Positions 52,884 through 61,283 of a stretch of DNA of 64,000 nucleotides are shown piece by piece (the first letter of the stretch is position 1; each line of letters opens with the position of its first letter). Source of the DNA: Brevibacillus brevis (GTDB lineage Bacteria > Bacillota > Bacilli > Brevibacillales > Brevibacillaceae); NCBI RefSeq assembly GCF_022026395.1, contig NZ_CP041767.1:422001-486000 (forward strand). The letters run 5' to 3'. Both the position numbers and the translations under genes were made by a program. The notes beneath the pieces were generated by a model, which worked only from the letters and a program-made list of their open reading frames with translations, was not told the origin of the DNA and ran no database searches.

Positions 52884-53654
52884 ATGCATTACTTGCTCAT
52901 TCCCTTATTTGGCGTTCCTGTGTTAGTGGGGGTTCTTGCGGCGATTTTCCAAAAGCCTCCTTTCTGGAAAAAATGGGGGCTCACGATTGCTTCAGCCGTA
53001 TTGATTTACGGGGGCTGCTTTGCCGCGAATGTATATTGGCAAATGAAGTATGGTATTCCGGTGCTGCCCACGGAGGCCGACTTGGAGGTATTTTTCTATT
53101 TTTGTATCCTGTTGGTGTTTGTTTGTATCCTCCTGTATATTGGCTTTTTGATCACGATGAGAAAACAGTTCTGGAAGATGAACCTCGTTTTTCTATGCAC
53201 AGCTTTTGGTTTGTTTAGTTTTTTTGCTGCTGCCTTTTTAGGGATGGGTCCCTTTTTGAAGAAAGCGGAGTACGTTATCGTCGTACAAAAAGCAAAAGAC
53301 CAGTGGAAAGAGGCGAAGATGGACAATGAGAAGCCCATTGACCTCGCCCTCGTATACAGCAGACAAGAGTGTACGAAAAATTGTGCCGGGTATCCTTATT
53401 CAAGCCTCATTTTGGTACGGAATCAGTCGGACCAGCCGTTGGAGATCGATTTGAAGTTGCGATTGAAAAACAAAAGCGGTGCCGTATTAAAAGAAGTCGA
53501 GGCCGTACCACTACAACTCTCTTCAGGAGAAATTACGGAGGTATGGACGGGCGATTCTTATGCGAAGCACGACTTGTGGGCGAGAGCTAGTGTCGTTACC
53601 GATGAACGAGTTGCCGATTTGGAGTATCAGTATTCGATTATTGACCGAAGATGA
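52884..53654 (+). CDS. Hypothetical membrane protein with extracellular C-terminal domain
   Basis: 256 residues from ATG 52884 (GCGGGAGG upstream). Four membrane helices in the first ~135 residues, then a soluble domain of ~120 residues with beta-sandwich character (SSLILVRNQSDQPLEIDLKL) and a Cys pair (ECTKNC) that could form a disulfide. No family recognised. Stand-alone gene upstream of the ribonuclease J gene. Confidence 0.68.
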   Translation: MHYLLIPLFGVPVLVGVLAAIFQKPPFWKKWGLTIASAVLIYGGCFAANVYWQMKYGIPVLPTEADLEVFFYFCILLVFVCILLYIGFLITMRKQFWKMNLVFLCTAFGLFSFFAAAFLGMGPFLKKAEYVIVVQKAKDQWKEAKMDNEKPIDLALVYSRQECTKNCAGYPYSSLILVRNQSDQPLEIDLKLRLKNKSGAVLKEVEAVPLQLSSGEITEVWTGDSYAKHDLWARASVVTDERVADLEYQYSIIDRR

Positions 53655-53699
53655 ATGTGTGGAATAGACAAGACTGGGTGAAACGAACGTCTTACGTTG

Positions 53700-53708
53700 T
53701 GATATAAT
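53700..53708 (+). promoter_or_regulatory. Extended -10 promoter of the ribonuclease J gene
   Basis: TG-A-TATAAT: consensus -10 with an extended TG element; no good -35. 62 bases before the start codon. Confidence 0.5.
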
Positions 53709-53770
53709 AAGAATGGCATGCTTGGTTCGGATTCCCATAATCATGCACGACGATGTTAGGAGGAAAGAGT

Positions 53771-55423
53771 TTGAGCGACGTTAAGATTTTCGCGATGGGC
53801 GGCCTCGGCGAGATCGGAAAAAATATGTACTGCGTCGAGTATGAGGACGAAATCATCATCATTGACTGCGGGGTGAAATTCCCCGAGAACGAAATGTTCG
53901 GTATCGATCTGGTTATCCCAGATGTTTCCTATTTAGTGGACAACCAGCACAAGATCAAAGCACTTTTGTTAACGCACGGACATGAGGATCACATTGGCGC
54001 GATTCCTTATATTTTACGGCAAATCAAGGTGCCGATTTACGGTGGTCGTCTGACCCTGGGCTTGGTCAAGGCGAAGCTGGAAGAGCATCGTTTGCAAAAT
54101 GAAGTGAAGCTGATTCCGATTTCGGAAGATACGGAAATTCCATTTGCGAAGCTGAAGGCGACATTCTTCCGGACGAACCACAGTATTCCAGATTCTCTGG
54201 GAATTGTGCTCCATACACCAGAGGGTATGGTCATTCACACGGGTGACTTCAAGTTTGACATGACACCAGTCGGACAAACAACGGAGTACGGAAAAATTGC
54301 ACGCATTGGTGCGAGCGGAGATGTTTTGGCGCTTTTGTCCGATAGTACGAACAGTGAGCGTCCTGGATTTACGATGTCAGAGAGATCGGTAGGGGAAGGG
54401 ATTCTCGATGTGGTACGCAAAGCGCGTGGACGCATCATTCTGGCTACCTTCGCTTCCAACGTGCATCGTCTGCAGCAAGTGGTAGATGCTGCAGAGCAGT
54501 GCAATCGCAAAGTAGCGGTTATTGGCCGCAGTATGGAAAAGGTATTCTTGATTGGTCAAGAGCTTGGCTATATTCAGATGCCAGAGGGCATGCTGATTGA
54601 TATTAAGCACATCGATAATTACGCGGACAACCAAGTGCTGATTATTTGCACAGGCAGTCAAGGTGAGCCGATGGCAGCGTTGACCCGGATTGCATCCGGA
54701 TCGCATCGCACTGTTTCCATTTATCCGGAAGATACGGTGATCATTTCTGCATCTCCGATTCCAGGAAACACGATCAACGTAAGCCGCACGATAGACAAGC
54801 TGTACCGTGCAGGTGCTAACGTAGTATTGAGTCACGAATTTGATATTCACGCATCGGGTCATGGCAGCAGCGAAGAGTTGAAGCTCATGCTGAACTTCAT
54901 TCGTCCGAAATATTTTATCCCGATCCACGGGGAATACCGGATGCTCAAGACTCACTCCAAGCTGGCCCAACAGGTTGGGATCGAGGAGAGCAACATCTTT
55001 ATTATGGACAACGGCGAAGTGCTGAATTGCAACCGCGAAAAAGCGTGGCTCAGTAAAGTACAAGCAGGGATTGTTCTCATTGATGGCAGCGGTATCGGCG
55101 ACGTCGGCAATATCGTCCTGCGCGACCGCAAGCATTTGGCTGAGGATGGCTTGATGGTCGTGGTTGTCAGCCTGGATATGAAGAACTTCAAAATTTTGAC
55201 GGGCCCAGATATCGTGAGCCGCGGCTTCGTATACGTACGCGGTTCAGAATCCTTGATTCAGGAAGCGACACAGCTTGTTCGTGGGCGCCTACAGGAAGCA
55301 TTGGATAAGAAAATCAAGGAATGGTCTGAGCTGAAGTCACAAATTAATGAAGTGATCAAGCCGTTCATTTATGAAAAAACAGGCCGTAACCCAATGATTC
55401 TTACCATTTTGATGGAAGTGTAG
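53771..55423 (+). CDS. rnjA: Ribonuclease J
   Basis: 550 residues, probably from TTG 53771, six bases after AGGAGG; ATG 53753 would lie upstream of that site. Beta-CASP metallo-beta-lactamase nuclease. The catalytic motif LTHGHEDHIG is complete (two zinc ions), as are the beta-CASP Asp/Glu/His segments (ATFASNVHRLQQV, ASGHGSSEELKLML, PIHGEYRML). The C-terminus MILTILMEV is typical. It acts in 5'-3' exonucleolytic and endonucleolytic RNA decay. The intact HEDH motif indicates the active J1 form rather than J2. Confidence 0.93.
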   Translation: MSDVKIFAMGGLGEIGKNMYCVEYEDEIIIIDCGVKFPENEMFGIDLVIPDVSYLVDNQHKIKALLLTHGHEDHIGAIPYILRQIKVPIYGGRLTLGLVKAKLEEHRLQNEVKLIPISEDTEIPFAKLKATFFRTNHSIPDSLGIVLHTPEGMVIHTGDFKFDMTPVGQTTEYGKIARIGASGDVLALLSDSTNSERPGFTMSERSVGEGILDVVRKARGRIILATFASNVHRLQQVVDAAEQCNRKVAVIGRSMEKVFLIGQELGYIQMPEGMLIDIKHIDNYADNQVLIICTGSQGEPMAALTRIASGSHRTVSIYPEDTVIISASPIPGNTINVSRTIDKLYRAGANVVLSHEFDIHASGHGSSEELKLMLNFIRPKYFIPIHGEYRMLKTHSKLAQQVGIEESNIFIMDNGEVLNCNREKAWLSKVQAGIVLIDGSGIGDVGNIVLRDRKHLAEDGLMVVVVSLDMKNFKILTGPDIVSRGFVYVRGSESLIQEATQLVRGRLQEALDKKIKEWSELKSQINEVIKPFIYEKTGRNPMILTILMEV

Positions 55424-55454
55424 CTCCTGCTTTCTCGGGTAGGCGCGGTCGGGG

Positions 55455-55460
55455 TATAAT
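55455..55460 (+). promoter_or_regulatory. -10 element before bacilliredoxin gene
   Basis: Consensus TATAAT 43 bases before the start codon; -35 element unclear. Confidence 0.4.
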
Positions 55461-55502
55461 AATAAGTAAGTTGAACTTCGTGATAAAAAGGAGAGTTGCC
55501 CA

Positions 55503-55931
55503 ATGATGTCTTATGAAGCATATATGAGCCAAGTCATTCAACCGATGCGCGATGAGTTGACTCGCAACGGTTTTCAAGAGCTTCGCACTGCTGAAGAAGT
55601 AGAGCAAGCACTGCCAAATGCAAAAGGCCTGACACTGGTTGTCGTGAACTCGGTTTGTGGCTGCGCAGCAGGACTCGCTCGTCCAGCAGTTGTACATTCC
55701 TTGAACCACACTACCAAGCCGGATAACATCTTCACTGTATTCGCTGGTCAAGACAAGGAAGCAACTGCAAAAGCTCGTGAGTATTTCGAAGGCTATGCTC
55801 CATCTTCCCCTTCCTTCGCGATCATGAAAGACGGCAAAATCATGACCATGATCGAGCGTCATCAGATCGAGAACAACGAACTGGCAACAATCGCTGGCCT
55901 GTTGACCAACGCTTACGACACTTACAAATAA
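55503..55931 (+). CDS. brxA: BrxA/BrxB-family bacilliredoxin
   Basis: 142 residues, start behind AAAAGGAGAG. Thioredoxin-fold protein with the redox motif CGC (Cys52, Cys54) in VVNSVCGCAAGLARP, VFAGQDKEATAKAREYFEGY and SPSFAIMKDGK. It removes bacillithiol from S-bacillithiolated proteins in the cytosol. The MSYEAYM start and layout are closer to YphP (BrxA) than to YqiW (BrxB) as I remember them. Presence implies a bacillithiol-making organism. Confidence 0.92.
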   Translation: MMSYEAYMSQVIQPMRDELTRNGFQELRTAEEVEQALPNAKGLTLVVVNSVCGCAAGLARPAVVHSLNHTTKPDNIFTVFAGQDKEATAKAREYFEGYAPSSPSFAIMKDGKIMTMIERHQIENNELATIAGLLTNAYDTYK

Positions 55932-55950
55932 GAAATGCGAAACATTAAGA

Positions 55951-55977
55951 GGCGCCCGGTAACGGGTGTCTTTTTTT
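55951..55977 (+). terminator. Intrinsic terminator
   Basis: GGCGCCCG / CGGGTGTC stem with four-base loop and seven T. Confidence 0.88.
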
Positions 55978-55998
55978 ACAGACTTGGTGTTAGTAATC

Positions 55999-56516
55999 GT
56001 TTGAAATGGGGCTGTAGTGAAGAGAAGAATATTTCCAGTCTAGGCTCCAGGCTCCGTCCATCTGAGGGTTAAGACTGTCCGCTCCGAAGGGATTCGCGGG
56101 GAAACGCAAAAGTGGTAGCCGCTACGCCGTATGGGCACGGTTGCGTTTCTGTTGCCCGCTAATCCCTTCTCCGCTCGGTAGGACTCCACAAGTCGCTACG
56201 CCTGGAAATATTCTTCTCTGTCGTTACTGATGACATTTCTTCATTCTTTTAAATCTTTTAAAGCCCGTTTAAACAGGGAAAGCTCGTAGAGGAAACAGGA
56301 GAAAACAGCGAAGATCTTAGGGACACCGACCGAGACTCCATGCAAAAAGCGAAACACGCTCTTAAGCGTCCACCTCTGAAACACATCATGAAAGAACTAC
56401 TTTGGACGCGGTTTCGCTTTTTGCATGGAGTCGGGCAGTCAATCCCCCAGTGGGTGGACCTAGAATCTGAGCGTTTTCTCCTGTTTCCTCCCCACCACTA
56501 CAGCCCAAAATCAAAC
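55999..56516. repeat. Palindromic intergenic repeat element, copy 2 (complete form, TIRs)
   Basis: 518 bp bounded by inverted repeats: GGGCTGTAGTG (56009-56019) is perfectly repeated inverted at 56496-56506, and the match extends outward to GTTTGA with three mismatches over 21 bases. Inside are two giant hairpins. Hairpin 1: 18-bp perfect arms at 56021-56038 and 56202-56219 with a nested stem. Hairpin 2: 18-bp perfect arms at 56289-56306 and 56473-56490 enclosing 22-bp perfect arms at 56334-56355 and 56411-56432, and GCGTCCA/TGGACGC inside these. No supported coding frame. Second copy at 32968-33367. Could be a MITE-like mobile element or a structured RNA locus. Confidence 0.88.
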
Positions 56517-56588
56517 TTATTGGGATTGATTTCCTTTAGTTATTATACTAAAATATTTAATAAGTATAATAATGGAGGGGGAGAGAAA

Positions 56589-57296
56589 ATGAACAAGCTG
56601 GTAGTGATTACAGGCGTGACACGTGGTTTGGGCAGGGAAATGGTCGAGCGTTTTCACGAAGCAGGCTGGACAGTTGCAGGCTGCGGTCGTTCGGAAAAAG
56701 AAGTGCAAGGATTGCGTCGGCAATTCGGAGATCAGCATCATTTTTCTGTTGTCGACGTTTCGGTCATGGAGCAAGTGGAAAAGTGGGCAGAGGAAATCAA
56801 AGCCGAGGTGGGAGTTCCCGATCTGTTGATTAACAATGCCTCCATTATAAACCGGAACAGTCCAGTCATTGGGCTTGCAGCAAATGAGTTTTCAAGAGTA
56901 ATGGACATCAATGTGAATGGTGTTTTCTATGTGATTCGCGCCTTTTTACCGTTTATGGTTCAGCGCGCAAAAGGAGGAGTCGTCGTCAATATCAGCTCGT
57001 ATTGGGGAAGATACGGGGAAGCGTTTTTATCGCCGTACTGCGCTTCGAAGTTCGCTATCGAAGGATTGACGCAATCATTGGCAGCCGAATTGCCTGAGGG
57101 AATGGCGGCAGTGACGCTTGATCCAGGAGGCAGTATCGATACTTCTATGCTCCGTTCATGCTCACCAGAAGATGTGGACACCGCACCGAATCCGGTAGAG
57201 TGGAGCCATGTAGCGGTACCGTACATCATCAGTCTTGGTCCGAAAGACAACGGAAAGTCACTTACCTGCCCACCCGTGAGAAAAAGAACCAACTGA
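56589..57296 (+). CDS. SDR-family oxidoreductase
   Basis: 235 residues from ATG 56589 behind GGAGGGGGAGA; a longer in-frame extension runs back through the repeat element and is rejected. Nucleotide-binding TGVTRGLG (8-15), NNAS in place of NNAG, catalytic Ser in NISSYWG and YxxxK in YCASK. A basic residue after the second strand (GRSEKE) suggests NADPH. Substrate unknown. Monocistronic with a terminator after the stop. Confidence 0.87.
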   Translation: MNKLVVITGVTRGLGREMVERFHEAGWTVAGCGRSEKEVQGLRRQFGDQHHFSVVDVSVMEQVEKWAEEIKAEVGVPDLLINNASIINRNSPVIGLAANEFSRVMDINVNGVFYVIRAFLPFMVQRAKGGVVVNISSYWGRYGEAFLSPYCASKFAIEGLTQSLAAELPEGMAAVTLDPGGSIDTSMLRSCSPEDVDTAPNPVEWSHVAVPYIISLGPKDNGKSLTCPPVRKRTN

Positions 57297-57318
57297 ATAT
57301 CATTGCCATTGTTTCATT

Positions 57319-57348
57319 AGCTGTCGAGATACCCTCGGCAGCTTTTTT
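57319..57348 (+). terminator. Intrinsic terminator
   Basis: AGCTGTCGAG / CTCGGCAGCT stem with short loop and six T. Confidence 0.9.
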
Positions 57349-57538
57349 GGTACCTGTCGATGGGAGACTTTATTCATCGATTATTTGACTTCCATAAATA
57401 TTTTTCAAAAAAAGTTGCGATCTTTTTCCACCATTTTCCGTCGTATTAAGGTGTACAAGCAAAAAGGTGATAGCTGCGCAGCGTACCTTTTTGAACCTGT
57501 AGCCCTCGATACAGGTTTTGATATGGGGAGGAAGACAG

Positions 57539-58093
57539 ATGCAGGACGACAGGCTGATCATTGAGGAGGTCCTCCAAGGGAACAAAGAGGCGTATTCTCA
57601 GATCATACAAAAATATAACAAAAGGGTCAGATTGCTCATTCGCAAGATGATCGGACAGCCGCATCTTGAGCAGGACATGGCTCAGGAGATCTTTATCAAA
57701 GTGTATTACCATTTGGGTGACTACAGCAAAAGCTATGAATTTGGTGCCTGGCTCTACAGGATTGCCACCAATTATTGCTTCGATGAACTGCGTAACAGGA
57801 AAAGATCGATTGCGGTTACGGATGCAGAGATCGAAGTGGCTACCAGCCAAACACCTGAAATGGAGTACCTTGCTAAGGAGCAGAGGGCCTTTTTGCAAAA
57901 TCGAATGATGACCCTGGAGTCCAAATACCGCGTCGTCCTGGAACTGCGTTACCTCCAATTTTTGAGCTACGAAGAAATTAGCGAGGAGCTGGATGTTCCC
58001 ATCAGTACGGTGCGAACACGTCTTTCCAGAGGCAGGGCCAAGCTCAAAAATGCCATAACGAATTCGGGGAAAGGAGGGGACCTCTACCTATGA
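57539..58093 (+). CDS. ECF sigma factor (SigW-like)
   Basis: 184 residues from ATG 57539 (GGGGAGGAAG upstream). Region 2 (QDMAQEIFIKVYYHLGDYSK, FGAWLYRIATNYCFDELRNR) and region 4 (VVLELRYLQFLSYEEISEEL, PISTVRTRLSRGRAKL) are intact and joined by a short linker, with no extra domains. It directs RNA polymerase to stress or envelope promoters. The next gene, overlapping by ATGA, encodes the membrane anti-sigma factor. About 165 bases lie between the preceding terminator and this gene; a CGTA-type -10 may be near 57442 but no matching -35 was convincing. Confidence 0.92.
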   Translation: MQDDRLIIEEVLQGNKEAYSQIIQKYNKRVRLLIRKMIGQPHLEQDMAQEIFIKVYYHLGDYSKSYEFGAWLYRIATNYCFDELRNRKRSIAVTDAEIEVATSQTPEMEYLAKEQRAFLQNRMMTLESKYRVVLELRYLQFLSYEEISEELDVPISTVRTRLSRGRAKLKNAITNSGKGGDLYL

Positions 58094-59808
58094 CATGCTT
58101 GGATACATTCATGCTGAACGCGTATTTGGAAGACAAGCTTCCTTTGCGAGTGAAACAAGACGTACAACGGCATCTGGATACATGCAGCGCGTGCCAGATC
58201 AAGTTTGAGCAATATTTGGATGAACTGGATACAGCCGATGATGAAACAGAAGATGTATGGCAGACGGGATCAACAATCCAAAATGTCATGGAAAAGCTCC
58301 CCGCATACCCGATGAACGTGCTCAAACCCGTTCAAAAACAACCGGTTCAAATAAATTGGAAAAAGCGGAGTGTGGATATTGTGAAGAAAACAACGATTGC
58401 AGTTGCAGGGTTGGCTATGGTAGTCACATTCGGAACAGCAGTTTCTCCTACGTTTGCGAGCTATATGAATGGGATCTATGCATCGATCAATCCGAGTGAG
58501 ATAACGGTAACAAAAGGGCCTTACAATGCGAAACAAGTAGTCAACCTGTTTGATAAAAAGCAGACGGACATTGGCGTACTGAAAGCGGCAGAAAACGGGT
58601 TTGTACAGCCGCTTGACTTGAAGGCGACAGACCAAGGGCTGACCATGGAAATCAATGCGGTTGTAGCTGATCCCTTGCGTATCATAGTTCTGGGCTCTGT
58701 GAAGGACTCGTCAGGCAAAAAACTTCCTTCGTTCTGGAAGGATCAGTTCACGTTCATTTCAAGCGACAATTTGAATGAATTCAGGGAAGTTCGACTGAAA
58801 GATAAAAATGGCAAAGTAATCACGAGAATAGATGATAAATCGCAGGAATTGCTGCGCTGGCTGCCCCTGCCGAACGGTGAAAACTTCGCCTTCGGCTACC
58901 AAAGCGATATGGACGATTTCTTTAATGAAGCGAATCCAATGCCGGACGAATTGATTTTGGAAATGCGCGTGAAGCGCCTGACAGATACGAAAGGCACGTG
59001 GAATTTCGATATCCCGATTGATATGCGACCAGCAAAAGCAGCCATGAAAACAGTAGCGGTGAACAAGCAGTTAGAAACTCCGACCGGGACCACAGTGGAG
59101 TTAAAGGAAGCGCGCTTCGCCCCTACTGGTACGGAGCTGAAGTTTACGACCAGCAAGCCAGATAGAAAACTACAGGGCATTCGTTACGAGCTCGTGGATG
59201 AAACGGGTACCGTAGTGGGCAAATGGGATGACATGATGCACGACGATGAAAGGGATGACAATCTCGTTATGATAGCCGAGAGTTATGGTGCGGGGAGTTA
59301 CTCGCACATGGACTATACAAGAAGGGAACCATTGACGAGTTGGGTTCATTCGTACATGCCAATAGACCCGGCCAAGAACCTGACACTGAAGCTCGATGCA
59401 GTCTATACAGCAGAAAAGTCAACGCTCCAGACAAAGCTGCCATTGGTTGAACTGAAAAAGAAACCGATCACTGTAAAAAGTGACGGAAATGAATTTACTT
59501 TTAAATCCGTGAAGAAGGAAATGGAAGATGATATTACGGTTTACACAATTGAAGTAGAGGGCAAGTTTGCCAAAGATATTGTCGGAGTTCCATACGAGTG
59601 GAAGGTGTCCGATGATAAGGGGAATGATGAAGGGGGCAATTTCTTATTCGACCAGACAGTCAATGAGGACGGCACATCGAACATCACAGGCCAACTGAAG
59701 GTTTGGAGTGAAAATGCAGATGTGAAGGAACTGACGGTTGGTTTCAACGCGATGTACAAAGAGCATAAGGCAGATTGGGAAGTATCCATTAAGGAAGAAA
59801 AGAAGTAG
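58090..59808 (+). CDS. Membrane anti-sigma factor with zinc-finger and DUF4179-type ectodomain
   Basis: 572 residues; start overlaps the sigma gene's stop. The N-terminal ~60 residues form an anti-sigma zinc-finger domain with HLDTCSAC (His-x3-Cys-x2-Cys) that should bind the ECF sigma factor. One membrane helix (about 98-117) leads to a ~450-residue extracellular part whose first segment (TFASYMNGIYASINPSE) resembles DUF4179 proteins and whose remainder is beta-rich and charged. The large ectodomain probably senses an envelope signal. Regulated with the sigma factor. Confidence 0.85.
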   Translation: MTCLDTFMLNAYLEDKLPLRVKQDVQRHLDTCSACQIKFEQYLDELDTADDETEDVWQTGSTIQNVMEKLPAYPMNVLKPVQKQPVQINWKKRSVDIVKKTTIAVAGLAMVVTFGTAVSPTFASYMNGIYASINPSEITVTKGPYNAKQVVNLFDKKQTDIGVLKAAENGFVQPLDLKATDQGLTMEINAVVADPLRIIVLGSVKDSSGKKLPSFWKDQFTFISSDNLNEFREVRLKDKNGKVITRIDDKSQELLRWLPLPNGENFAFGYQSDMDDFFNEANPMPDELILEMRVKRLTDTKGTWNFDIPIDMRPAKAAMKTVAVNKQLETPTGTTVELKEARFAPTGTELKFTTSKPDRKLQGIRYELVDETGTVVGKWDDMMHDDERDDNLVMIAESYGAGSYSHMDYTRREPLTSWVHSYMPIDPAKNLTLKLDAVYTAEKSTLQTKLPLVELKKKPITVKSDGNEFTFKSVKKEMEDDITVYTIEVEGKFAKDIVGVPYEWKVSDDKGNDEGGNFLFDQTVNEDGTSNITGQLKVWSENADVKELTVGFNAMYKEHKADWEVSIKEEKK

Positions 59809-59815
59809 TGTAACC

Positions 59816-59858
59816 AAAAAGCCGCCAGTTCCTGAAAAAGGATCGGGCGGCTTTTTTG
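59816..59858. terminator. Bidirectional intrinsic terminator
   Basis: AAAAGCCGCC / GGCGGCTTTT arms, A-run left and T-run right; shared by the anti-sigma gene and the convergent MFS gene. Confidence 0.9.
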
Positions 59859-59867
59859 CAATTGAAA

Positions 59868-61097
59868 TCAGTATTTAGCAACCTCTGCTTGTTTTTCCCG
59901 TTGAAAATAAGCATGTAACAGACAGAGCAGGACCGAACCCGCAGAGACAAGTGTTGCCAAGAACAGAGCTGGATGAATTCCGCCATGGTCATACATGAAC
60001 CCCATAGCCAGCGGCCCCAAGAGCCTTCCACCAGTTGTAATCGCCCCTACGACCCCCAAATAAAAGGGTGCATTCTCTCCGGTTTTTTCCGATATAAAAG
60101 TAGGGATAGTAGGCGAGATGAGCATTTCTCCAAATGTAGTGATAACCATTCCGACAACAAATGCGTAATAACTACCGTGGTAAGCCAGCATACACCCAAA
60201 ACCGACAGCATACGCGATGGCACTGACGACGAGTTGGGCAGACAAGCTCTGATTCAACAGCCGCTTGATCCAGGAAGTGATGGGCTGCCCGGCAAAAATG
60301 ATAATCCCGTTGATGGTCCACAGCCAGCTATACGAAGACAGCGGCATGCCTTGTTCGGTAATATAAGGAGCGACACCTGTATTCCATACCGTATTGGAAA
60401 AGAAAATCAATGCTGCGCCCAGGGCCATAAACAAGTACAATTGGTAGCGGAATAGCAGGGTAAAGTTGTTCTTCACGCGGTGCTTTTGTTGTTCTTCCTG
60501 GTTTTCCCCGACCAGCTCCTGATGGGATATATTCTTCATAAAAAGGAAGAAGAACAAGGCAAACAATAAGGTGCTCGTGCTGTTGAACCAAAAAGTAAGC
60601 TGGAAGGATAAAGTGGCAATGACGCCAGCCAACGCGGTTCCGATTGCCATCCCCAAATTATTGCCGACGTAGACGATGTTAAATAATTCGCGACGCTGCT
60701 CTTTCCAGCGAAAACCGATAAATGCTTGAATAGCCGGGAATGACAGGTTGAAGGTAAAACCAAGCCCCATCATAAGAATCAGGTAGACAGGCCAGCTCTG
60801 AACGAAAGGAATGGAAAACTGAATAAGTCCTTGAATAATCAATGCTCCGACAATAAGACGTTTGGCACCGAGTCGATGAAACAACGATCCGCCGATGAAT
60901 TGGCCGAAGATTCCAGCCAGAGATTGGATCATCAAGACGAATCCGGCTTCTGTCATGGAGCGTTGCAAAATGGTATGTACGTATAAGGTAGTAAGCGGCC
61001 ACATAAAAGCGCTCCCGGAGGAGTTAATAAAGCTGGCGATGAGGAAGAAAATGGCCTCACGTGGATAGCGATTGAGGAAAGCGGACGGTGATATCAC
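59868..61097 (-). CDS. MFS transporter (DHA1 type)
   Basis: 409 residues from GTG 61097 behind AAGGGGTG; the upstream extension is not supported. Twelve helices; motif-A-like GGSLFHRLGAKRLIVGA after helix 2 and the antiporter motif-C-like segment GNNLGMAIGTALAGVIATLS. Typical of drug or metabolite exporters in the MdtG/YttB group. Substrate unknown. Divergent from the LCP gene. Confidence 0.87.
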   Translation of the reverse strand: MISPSAFLNRYPREAIFFLIASFINSSGSAFMWPLTTLYVHTILQRSMTEAGFVLMIQSLAGIFGQFIGGSLFHRLGAKRLIVGALIIQGLIQFSIPFVQSWPVYLILMMGLGFTFNLSFPAIQAFIGFRWKEQRRELFNIVYVGNNLGMAIGTALAGVIATLSFQLTFWFNSTSTLLFALFFFLFMKNISHQELVGENQEEQQKHRVKNNFTLLFRYQLYLFMALGAALIFFSNTVWNTGVAPYITEQGMPLSSYSWLWTINGIIIFAGQPITSWIKRLLNQSLSAQLVVSAIAYAVGFGCMLAYHGSYYAFVVGMVITTFGEMLISPTIPTFISEKTGENAPFYLGVVGAITTGGRLLGPLAMGFMYDHGGIHPALFLATLVSAGSVLLCLLHAYFQREKQAEVAKY

Positions 61098-61283
61098 GCG
61101 AATGCACCCCTTACCATTAAGGATAAGAATAGTATAGTCAATATTCTGAACTTTGTAAATTAAAATGTTTATAATGTCGCAGGTACCCAAATAAAGGCTG
61201 CTCCACTTTCCGCAAATTCGAGTATACTAATCAAAGTGGAGAGATGACATCAACTGAGGATAGAGAGAATAAAGGTGGACTTT

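Noticed and set aside
55999..56516. CRISPR array or rRNA-like structure as explanation of the palindromic repeat
   Set aside because: There are no regularly spaced direct repeats with unique spacers, and no rRNA or tRNA signature; the element is built of inverted repeats.
56340..56588. Long in-frame N-terminal extension of the SDR gene back into the repeat element
   Set aside because: The true start at 56589 has a strong ribosome-binding site and the Rossmann motif begins directly after it; the extension encodes palindrome arms, not protein.
57400..57450. Possible autoregulatory ECF promoter (CGTATT near 57442) before the sigma factor gene
   Set aside because: No AAC-type -35 at the right spacing could be found, so it was not annotated.
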